Assembly: GCA_003224085.1 (NCBI GenBank)
Contig: QHYK01000088.1
Location: 1 to 42,619, forward strand
From: Acidobacteriota bacterium
GTDB lineage: Bacteria; Acidobacteriota; Terriglobia; Acidiferrales; UBA7541
Length of the DNA: 42,619 nucleotides
Direction: 5' to 3'
The notes beneath the pieces are model-generated. The model had not been told where the DNA came from. It saw only the letters and a program-made list of their open reading frames with translations, and did no database searches. The translations under genes and the position numbers were made by a program. This document shows, in pieces, positions 7,098-13,840 of the stretch (position 1 is the first letter of the stretch; every line of letters starts with the position of its first letter).

Positions 7098-8801
7098 ATG
7101 CGCTTGAGACGGTTCCAGAGGTGTGCGTTCACGTTGGCGCTGGTGGTTTTTTCCTTTCTGGTTATCGGTCCACCGCTGCTTCATCCACAGGGCGGTGAGC
7201 CGCAATGCTTCGCCATTCGCGGAGCAAAAGTTGCGCCCGTGTCGGGGCCACCCATCGAAAGCGCCACCGTCGTCGTTTCTCGCGGCATTATCACCGCGGT
7301 CGGGAAAGACGCGGCAATTCCTCCAGAGGCCTTGGTCATCGATGGCAACGGTCTGACCGTTTACCCGGGTCTCGTGGATGCCTTCACGGATGTTGGCATT
7401 CCTGCAGCCGCAGCTCCTTCCCCTGGAGAAGGCGGCGGCCCGCGGCGCTCACCGGAGCAGGCGCGTGGGCCACAGGATCGTCCGGCATCCACGCCGTGGC
7501 GCAGCGGGGCCGACGAAGCAAATCTCACCGACAAACGCATCGAGACCTGGCGCGACGGCGGCTTCACAACCGTGATTTGCGCGCCTAAGGGCGGCTTGTT
7601 CCCGGGCCAGGCTGCCGTTCTGGATCTCGCAGGCGAACGCGCCGGCGACATGGTTGTGAAATCGCCAGTGGGCATTCCTCTTTCTTTCCAGACGTCAGGA
7701 GGATTTGGCAGCGGCTTTCCGGATTCCCTCCTTGGCGTGTTGTCTTACATTCATCAAGTCTGGCTGGACACGGATTGGAGCATCAAGGCCCAGGCCTTCT
7801 ACGAGAAGAATCCTCGCGGCATCGCGCGGCCGCGCTATGACCGCACGGAAGCCGCCCTTGCGGAAGCGCTGGAGGACCAGGCCCTAGTTCTTGTGCCCGC
7901 GAACAATAGCGTCGAGCTCCGCCGCGCAATCGAGCTTATCGGCCGCTGGCAGGTCAAAGGCGCAATTTACGGCGGTCAGATGGGCTACGAAGTTGCCTCT
8001 GAAATTGCGGCAAAGAAACTTCCCATGCTTGTGGACCTGAAATGGCCGGAATCGGAAAAAGATACCGACCCCGAAGCCAAGCCAACGCTGCGAACGCTGC
8101 GGTTCCGCGACCGCGCGCCGTCCACTCCTGCGACACTCGCCAAAGCGGGCGTGAAGTTCGCGTTTTATTCCGGAGGCATCGCCGCTCCCAAAGACATTCT
8201 GAAGGCCGCAAAGAGAGCCGTTGACGCGGGACTTTCGCCCGACGCCGCTCTGCGCGCATTCACGCTTTCCGCGGCTGAAATTTTTGGCGTGGCCGACCGC
8301 CTCGGCTCCATCGAGAACGGCAAAATCGCGAATCTCGTGGTGACCGACGGCGATCTCTTCGAAGAAAAAACCAAAATCAAAACGGTTTTCGTGGATGGCC
8401 GCCGGTTCGAAGCGCATGAACCGGAAAAACCCAAGGATCCTCCCAAGGGCGACCTGACTGGAAAATGGAAACTCTCCTACACCAGTCCGGAAGGCGCGGA
8501 AGAATCCACCGCAGACCTCACCATGGACAAAGACGGCACGATTTCCGGCTCGCTCGCGAGTCCGCGCGGCACCGCGAACATCATCAGCGGGTATCTCAGC
8601 GGCGACAAGTTCACCTTCACCATCAACATTGTTCTTGACCAGGGACCCACGGATGTCACCTTCTCCGGCACCTTTGACGGCACATCGTTGAAAGGGTCGA
8701 TCAGCGTGCTAGGCATGTCGCTCGACTTCACCGGGGTTAAACCGGGCAGCGCTGAATCTGCCGCGGCCACGGTCGGAGGCGCGCAAGGAGGACTCCCGTG
8801 A
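7098..8801 (+). CDS. Secreted amidohydrolase-fold protein lacking the HxH metal motif, with C-terminal beta domain
   Basis: A 567-residue protein with a signal peptide (MRLRRFQRCAFTLALVVFSF). The amidohydrolase N-terminal beta-sandwich follows (ESATVVVSRGIITAVG), then the point where the metal-binding DxHxH should be. Here that reads YPGLVDAFTDVG, with both histidines gone. The TIM-barrel continues to the typical end (AALRAFTLSAAEIFGVADRL, IENGKIANLVVTDGDLFE). The last 120 residues form an added beta-rich domain starting DLTGKWKLSYTSPEG. The ATG at 7098 has a GGAG site; a TTG at 7086 is less likely. Its stop overlaps the next start (TGATG), so the three amidohydrolase genes form one operon. 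It is probably a non-catalytic or altered partner of the middle protein. Confidence 0.85.
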   Translation: MRLRRFQRCAFTLALVVFSFLVIGPPLLHPQGGEPQCFAIRGAKVAPVSGPPIESATVVVSRGIITAVGKDAAIPPEALVIDGNGLTVYPGLVDAFTDVGIPAAAAPSPGEGGGPRRSPEQARGPQDRPASTPWRSGADEANLTDKRIETWRDGGFTTVICAPKGGLFPGQAAVLDLAGERAGDMVVKSPVGIPLSFQTSGGFGSGFPDSLLGVLSYIHQVWLDTDWSIKAQAFYEKNPRGIARPRYDRTEAALAEALEDQALVLVPANNSVELRRAIELIGRWQVKGAIYGGQMGYEVASEIAAKKLPMLVDLKWPESEKDTDPEAKPTLRTLRFRDRAPSTPATLAKAGVKFAFYSGGIAAPKDILKAAKRAVDAGLSPDAALRAFTLSAAEIFGVADRLGSIENGKIANLVVTDGDLFEEKTKIKTVFVDGRRFEAHEPEKPKDPPKGDLTGKWKLSYTSPEGAEESTADLTMDKDGTISGSLASPRGTANIISGYLSGDKFTFTINIVLDQGPTDVTFSGTFDGTSLKGSISVLGMSLDFTGVKPGSAESAAATVGGAQGGLP

Positions 8802-10264
8802 TGCTCAACCCAAGCCGAGCTCTTTCGCAATTCCCGTGCGTCCTTTGCCTCTTTTGCTCGCTTTGCTTCTCCCTTGCTGCCGCAACTCCGCCTGACACTC
8901 CTTCCTCTGTTCTGATTCAAAATGCCACCGTGCTCACGGTTTCTCACGGAACCATCGAGCACGGTTCCATCCTTATTAAGGACGGCAAGATTGCTGAGGT
9001 CGGCCAATCCGTTAAAGCTCCGGCAGGAGCGCAGGTGATTGACGCTACAGGGCAATTTGTCATTCCGGGAATCATCGATTGCCATTCGCACATTGCGTCA
9101 GAGGCCATCAATGAAGGCAGCGTCTCCGTTTCCTCCATGGTGACGATGGAAGAAGTTCTGGATCCCGATGACGTCTCTATTTACCGCGACCTCGCCGGAG
9201 GCGTGACCGCCGCTAACATTCTTCACGGCTCCGCGAACTCCATCGGTGGACAAACTCTGGTCATCAAGCTGCGCTGGGGCCAGCCGGCGTCCAAGCTTCC
9301 CTTTGAAGGCGCGCCGCCCGGCATCAAGTTCGCTCTTGGCGAAAACCCCAAGCGTTCGAACTTCAGCATCCCGGGCCAGCCCAGGCATTATCCGGCCACG
9401 CGCATGGGCGTCGAGGAAACCATTCGCGCTGCATTTGCGGAGGCGCGCGACTACAAGAAAATCTGGGATGACTACAACAAAAGCGTCGCCGCGGGCGAAA
9501 AGGCCCTCCTCCCGCCGCGCCGCGATCTGAAACTCGAGCCTCTCGTCGAAGTGCTCGAAGGCAAGCGCTACGTGCACGCGCACTGCTACCGCGAAGACGA
9601 AATCCTCATGCTCCTTCGCCTGGCCAAGGAATTCGGCTTTAAAGTCCGCACCTTCCAACACGTCCTGGAAGGCTACAAGATCGCCGATGAACTTGCTGCC
9701 GCTGGTGTTGGAGCTTCCACGTTTTCCGATTGGTGGGCTTATAAAGTCGAAGCCTACGACGCCATTCCATACAACGCGGCGCTGATGACGCGCCGCGGCG
9801 TGCTTGTTTCCGTGAATTCTGACGATGCGGAAGAGGCCACGCACCTCAATCAGGAAGCTGCCAAGAGCATGAAGTATGGCGGCCTCTCTCACGACGAGGC
9901 CTTGAAAATGGTCACGTTGAATCCCGCCATCCAGCTCGGCATTGACAAGCGCGTCGGCACTATCGACGTGGGCAAAGACGCCGATCTGGCAATCTACAAT
10001 CACGATCCGCTCAGCGCGTATGCTGTGGTTCAGAAAACGTTGATCGATGGAAGCATCTATTTCGACCGTGAAAAAGATATTGCGAATCGGGCTGAAATCG
10101 AAAAAGAAAAGAAAGCGCTCGCCGAAAAGCTGAAGTCGGCGGAGAAGAAACCCGAAGAGAAAAAGCCGCCGGAAAAGAAGCCCGAGGAAAAGCCCAAGCT
10201 GCCCACACCGGCTCCTACCCCCACCACCGCTCAAGCTGGGGCAGCTCCAGGAGGTGCGCCGTGA
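8801..10264 (+). CDS. Secreted amidohydrolase with intact metal motif (imidazolonepropionase-like)
   Basis: A 487-residue protein with an N-terminal signal region (CVLCLFCSLCFSLAAA). The amidohydrolase core follows, with GIIDCHSHIASE (His95, His97), later histidine-bearing strands (YVHAHCYREDEI and RTFQHVLEGYKI) and the family's terminal Asp region (LVSVNSDDAEEATHL). The C-terminal phrase GTIDVGKDADLAIYNHDPL is typical of the imidazolonepropionase-like/dipeptidase branch. The last 80 residues are a Lys/Glu/Pro tail (KKPEEKKPPEKKPEEKPK), probably disordered. The ATG overlaps the previous stop and has AAGGAGG at 8785-8791; its own stop overlaps the next GTG. The substrate cannot be told from sequence; peptides or cyclic amides are typical for the branch. 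Confidence 0.88.
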   Translation: MLNPSRALSQFPCVLCLFCSLCFSLAAATPPDTPSSVLIQNATVLTVSHGTIEHGSILIKDGKIAEVGQSVKAPAGAQVIDATGQFVIPGIIDCHSHIASEAINEGSVSVSSMVTMEEVLDPDDVSIYRDLAGGVTAANILHGSANSIGGQTLVIKLRWGQPASKLPFEGAPPGIKFALGENPKRSNFSIPGQPRHYPATRMGVEETIRAAFAEARDYKKIWDDYNKSVAAGEKALLPPRRDLKLEPLVEVLEGKRYVHAHCYREDEILMLLRLAKEFGFKVRTFQHVLEGYKIADELAAAGVGASTFSDWWAYKVEAYDAIPYNAALMTRRGVLVSVNSDDAEEATHLNQEAAKSMKYGGLSHDEALKMVTLNPAIQLGIDKRVGTIDVGKDADLAIYNHDPLSAYAVVQKTLIDGSIYFDREKDIANRAEIEKEKKALAEKLKSAEKKPEEKKPPEKKPEEKPKLPTPAPTPTTAQAGAAPGGAP

Positions 10265-11628
10265 AAAGAGCCGCCCGACCGCGTCTCGGTAGCCCTCGTT
10301 ACTTGTTCAACTTCGTTGGTCTTGTTTGCCTCCTTTGCGCGCCTGCTCTAGGCGCGCAAAGGCAGCCCCAGCCGTCTTTTTACGCCATTACTCACGCAAG
10401 AATCTTCACTCTTGCAGGTTCTCCCATCGAAGACGGCACGGTGGTCGTTCGCGATGGCAAGATTGCCGCGGTTGGCGCGGCAGTGGAAGTTCCCGCCGGC
10501 GCTCAAGTAATCGACGCGAAGGGGCTGCAAGTTTATCCAGGCCTTTTCGATGCGATTACACAGATGGGCTTGAGCGAAATCAGTGCCGTCAACGCCACCG
10601 TCGATTCCACGGAAACGGGAGGCTACAACCCCGACGTTGTCGCCGCATCTGCCATTTTGCCGTCAAGCGAGCATATTCCCGTTACGCGCGCTTCCGGCAT
10701 CACGGAGGTTCTTGCTGTCCCAGCCAGCGGCGGCTTGGACTTGTTCGGCGGCCGCGGAATCATCGGCGGCCAAGCCTCGGCGATTCACCTGGCTGGGTGG
10801 ACCATCGACGAAATGCTGATCAAGAAGAGCGCCGCTATGGCGCTCAATTTTCCGGAAATCCAAACCGAGACCTTTGACTTCGCTACCTTCTCGCGCAAAG
10901 AAAAACCCTACGCCGAAGCCAAGCAGGAATACGAAAAACAGGTCAATGAACTCACCGATTGGCTGGACCGCGCCCGCCACTACGCCCAAGCGATGGAAAA
11001 GGGCTCGGTCTCGAAATACGACCGCGACTTGAAGCTGGAAGCCCTCGCTCCGGTCGTTCGCGGCGGGCTGCCGGTTCTTGTCTTTGCCAATCGCGCGCGC
11101 GACATTCGCAACGCCGTCGAATTCTGCGACAAGCAAAAGCTCAAAATGATCCTCGCCGGAGGGGCTGAAGCCTACAAGGTCAAGGACCTTCTTCGCTCCA
11201 AGGGCGTCCCGGTCGTTCTTCGTCCCCCGTTGTCTTTTCCCGAGGACGAAGACGACCCTTACGACCGCGAGCTTTCGCAGCCTGCCGAGCTGGCTGCCGC
11301 CGGCGTGAAATTTGCCATCGCCAGCTTTGACAACTCTTTCGCCCGGCGCCTCGGACAAAACGCTGCCAACGCCGTCGCACACGGCTTGTCCTATGAGGAA
11401 GCGCTGCGAGCTGTCACCATCAATCCGGCTCAGATTTTTGGGCTATCGGGCCAGATCGGCACACTCGAAGAAGGCAAACTCGCCAACGTAATCGTCACCA
11501 ACGGCGACCCGCTGGAGTTGACCACCGACGTGAAATACCTGTTCATCAAGGGTCGGCTCACTTCAACCGAAAACAAGCACCATCGCTTGTATGAGAAGTA
11601 CCTGAACCGGCCCAAAGCTTCGAATTGA
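10261..11628 (+). CDS. Secreted amidohydrolase-fold protein lacking the HxH metal motif
   Basis: A 455-residue protein starting at GTG 10261, which overlaps the previous stop and has an AGGAGGTG ribosome site. A signal peptide (YLFNFVGLVCLLCAPALGAQ) is followed by the same beta-sandwich start as its neighbours (IEDGTVVVRDGKIAAVGAA). The DxHxH position reads YPGLFDAITQMGL, again without histidines. The barrel and the C-terminal sandwich (TINPAQIFGLSGQIGTLEEG, KLANVIVTNGDPLE) are complete, so this is loss of the metal site in an otherwise whole protein rather than a broken gene. It closes the operon; the next gene is convergent. It may bind substrate or pair with the middle enzyme; that is inference. 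Confidence 0.85.
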   Translation: MKRAARPRLGSPRYLFNFVGLVCLLCAPALGAQRQPQPSFYAITHARIFTLAGSPIEDGTVVVRDGKIAAVGAAVEVPAGAQVIDAKGLQVYPGLFDAITQMGLSEISAVNATVDSTETGGYNPDVVAASAILPSSEHIPVTRASGITEVLAVPASGGLDLFGGRGIIGGQASAIHLAGWTIDEMLIKKSAAMALNFPEIQTETFDFATFSRKEKPYAEAKQEYEKQVNELTDWLDRARHYAQAMEKGSVSKYDRDLKLEALAPVVRGGLPVLVFANRARDIRNAVEFCDKQKLKMILAGGAEAYKVKDLLRSKGVPVVLRPPLSFPEDEDDPYDRELSQPAELAAAGVKFAIASFDNSFARRLGQNAANAVAHGLSYEEALRAVTINPAQIFGLSGQIGTLEEGKLANVIVTNGDPLELTTDVKYLFIKGRLTSTENKHHRLYEKYLNRPKASN

Positions 11629-11674
11629 GTCAGAAGATTGCGTCAGGCGTCTGCCCGAATTGCGATCACAGGAC

Positions 11675-12112
11675 CTAAGCGCCTTGTTCCTGCCGCTCGC
11701 ACGTTAAGGTTAGTTCTTCGATCGCTACGTCGTTGCCCTTGGCATTGAGAGTCGGCCCCGTCCATTTGCTCGGCCAGGCGTTAAAAAAATTCCAGCGCAC
11801 CTTCTCATTGCCTTGGGAATCGAGAAGGACGACGGAACCATCTTTCCTTACCAGGTTCCCTTGAATTGCCTGCAAATGCCATTGGTAGAGCTCCTGTGAA
11901 TCGGTGATACCCCATTTCAGGACAATATCGGGATAGGAGACCCTTCCCGCGAGCTTGTGAACTGATGTGTTGTCCCCGCCTTCGCGGTATTCGACGACTT
12001 CAATCCGCGATCCAAGGCCGGTGCATTCCATGAAACCGGCCTGCTGGATTCCGGCGATTTCGACGCGAAACCGGAAATTCAAATAGGGGTCGCTTCCCTG
12101 ACCTCCTGCCAT
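11675..12112 (-). CDS. Contractile tail-tube protein, gp19 family, orphan
   Basis: A 145-residue protein starting MAGGQGSDPYLNFRFRVEIA. The start has an AAGGAGG ribosome site five bases upstream, and longer starts lack one. The sequence has the tube-protein pattern: an FRVEI strand, GFMECTGLGSRIEVVEYREG, and a central LKWGITDSQELYQWH helix. A final strand pair (EKVRWNFFNAWPSKWTGPTL and AIEELTLTCERQE) closes the barrel. These are hallmarks of the phage T4 gp19/Afp1-type inner tube proteins of contractile injection systems. No sheath, baseplate, spike or ATPase gene is in the window. It lies convergent to the amidohydrolase operon and divergent from the LolA-like gene. It may be a relic, or a tube protein that works with a cluster elsewhere. 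Confidence 0.85.
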   Translation of the reverse strand: MAGGQGSDPYLNFRFRVEIAGIQQAGFMECTGLGSRIEVVEYREGGDNTSVHKLAGRVSYPDIVLKWGITDSQELYQWHLQAIQGNLVRKDGSVVLLDSQGNEKVRWNFFNAWPSKWTGPTLNAKGNDVAIEELTLTCERQEQGA

Positions 12113-12185
12113 TTTTGCCTCCTTCCGTTTGTACCGCAATGTACTCCTGCTCCAACAAGTATGTGGCTCTTACCATACCTGCCCA

Positions 12186-12234
12186 TTTGGGCCGAAATGT
12201 CATACAAATTTCCAGCAACTTTTTCCGGCCCAAA
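12186..12234. repeat. 9-bp inverted repeat between divergent genes
   Basis: TTTGGGCCG at 12186-12194 is matched exactly by CGGCCCAAA at 12226-12234, 31 bases apart. It lies in the 156-base region between the divergent tail-tube and LolA-like genes, just upstream of the latter's start. It could be an operator or a long hairpin in the leader. The spacing is too long for a terminator, and no T run follows. Confidence 0.4.
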
Positions 12235-12268
12235 CCCGTTGTATAGGATGAGCCTCACAAGGACATCT

Positions 12269-13825
12269 ATGCCACGCCGCCTCCAATTAGTGGTTCTGCT
12301 TGCCGCAGCGTTTCTTTGTTCAATACGGGGTCCCGCGTTGGCTCGCGCCCAGGAGCCCGCGAAAATTGTGGACCAATACGTCAAAGCCGCTGGCGGCGGC
12401 CACGCCCCGTCTAAAATCCGTACTTTGTCACTCGAAGGCGCCTTCACCAGCGACGATGGAAAATCCGGCACCTACACGCTGGACACCAAACTGCCGAATC
12501 GCTACTACATGGAACTGCTGGTGGGCGACCAGAACCTGATGGAGGCTTACAACGGCAAGTCCGCCTGGCACCGGGATAGGGTAGGAGAGTTCAGCACGCT
12601 TGTCGGCACTGACGGAATGCAATTGGAGGCCGCGGCCCAGTATTACAACTCCCGGCTGCTCAACCTGAAGAAAGAAAAGATTGCGCTAGCGTTTGTAGGA
12701 AACGCCCGAGTGCGTGGCAGAGACGCTCTTGAACTCGAACTGACCAGCGCTACCGGGATAAAGCGCCACGTGTTTTTCGATCCGCAGTCGCACCTGATTG
12801 TGAAGGAAGCGGCAATTGTCGGCGGCGTCGAGCAGGAACTCCTGTACGACGATTATCGCTCCGTTGAAGGCGTGAAACTCCCCTACAAGATTGAGCTGCG
12901 CCGCGGTGACGCAAAATACGACATTACGATAATGCGCGCCACCATCAACGGCACGATCGGCGAACGCCTCTTCGATTTCCCCGTCAAGTCCCAGGTAAAA
13001 TTGCCCGACCTCAAGGCGCTGTTCAAAGAAATTGACGACAATCAAAAGGCCATCGACAAAATCAAGGAAAACTACGCCGGTACCGAAACGGAAGAAGAAA
13101 CCGCATACGAGGGCGACGGAAAAATGAAGAAGCACGAGACGCGCGAATCCACTTTCTTCTACCTGGATGGCGATGAAATCACCACGCTGGTGAAAAAAGA
13201 CGGCAAACCGCTCAGTGCAAAAGAACAAGAAAAAGAAAACGAGCACGTCCGGAAGCGCATCGAAGAACACCAAAAGCGCCAGGCAAAAAAGGAAGAAAAA
13301 GAAGAGAATGCCAAGGAGGAGGGGAAGAAGGAGGACAAAGATGCACCGGGCATTGAGGTTTTTTTGCGCGCATGCCAGTTTGTGAATCCGCGACGCGAAC
13401 GCTTCCGCGGCCAGGACGTTCTAGTTTTCGATTTCGAGCCCAATCCCGACTTCAAGCCGCACAGGCTGGAAGAAAAAGTCGTCCAGAGGCTCGCCGGTGT
13501 CGTTTGGGTGGACGAAAAAGCTCATGACGTCGCCCGTCTGGAAGCCTACTTTGTGGGCGACGTGAAAATTGCCGGAGGATTGCTCGCGAACCTGCAAAAA
13601 GGGACAAGCTTCGTCTTCGAGCAGACCTTTATCAACAACGAAGTATGGCTGCCGACTTACCTGGAGGCCCACGTTGGCGCGCGCGTCTTGTTGGTGAAAG
13701 GATTCAAAATGAGTTTCGTGACGCGCTATTCGGATTACAGGAAGTTCAATGTGGAGACGCTGTCGACCATCGCGAAGCCCAAAGGCACAGCGGGCGCTTC
13801 CGACGCACCTGTCAAGCCCCAATAG
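12269..13825 (+). CDS. Secreted LolA-like/outer-membrane lipoprotein-sorting-type protein with charged linker
   Basis: A 518-residue protein starting MPRRLQLVVLLAAAFLCSIR with a signal peptide. AAGGA lies six bases before the ATG at 12269; an ATG at 12248 lacks such a site. Residues about 25-260 have the pattern of LolA/LolB-like folds (IVDQYVKAAGG, TYTLDTKLPNRYYMELL, DALELELTSATGIKRHVFFD, EGVKLPYKIELRRGDAKYD). A highly charged Lys/Glu segment (about residues 330-365) separates this from a second beta-rich part with DVLVFDFEPNPDFKPHRLEE and FEQTFINNEVWLPTYLEAHV, resembling another lipoprotein-sorting-like unit. It probably works in the periplasm on lipidic or envelope material; the partner is unknown. 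It ends 15 bases before the convergent histidine kinase gene. Confidence 0.65.
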   Translation: MPRRLQLVVLLAAAFLCSIRGPALARAQEPAKIVDQYVKAAGGGHAPSKIRTLSLEGAFTSDDGKSGTYTLDTKLPNRYYMELLVGDQNLMEAYNGKSAWHRDRVGEFSTLVGTDGMQLEAAAQYYNSRLLNLKKEKIALAFVGNARVRGRDALELELTSATGIKRHVFFDPQSHLIVKEAAIVGGVEQELLYDDYRSVEGVKLPYKIELRRGDAKYDITIMRATINGTIGERLFDFPVKSQVKLPDLKALFKEIDDNQKAIDKIKENYAGTETEEETAYEGDGKMKKHETRESTFFYLDGDEITTLVKKDGKPLSAKEQEKENEHVRKRIEEHQKRQAKKEEKEENAKEEGKKEDKDAPGIEVFLRACQFVNPRRERFRGQDVLVFDFEPNPDFKPHRLEEKVVQRLAGVVWVDEKAHDVARLEAYFVGDVKIAGGLLANLQKGTSFVFEQTFINNEVWLPTYLEAHVGARVLLVKGFKMSFVTRYSDYRKFNVETLSTIAKPKGTAGASDAPVKPQ

Positions 13826-13840
13826 TCTCGTTGCCACCCC

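Noticed and set aside
9098-10234. Long minus-strand open frame opposite the middle amidohydrolase
   Set aside because: A shadow of a real gene: repetitive FL-rich start comes from the Lys/Glu/Pro tail read backwards.
10663-11382. Minus-strand open frame opposite the third amidohydrolase
   Set aside because: No start signal, composition follows the codon bias of the plus-strand gene.
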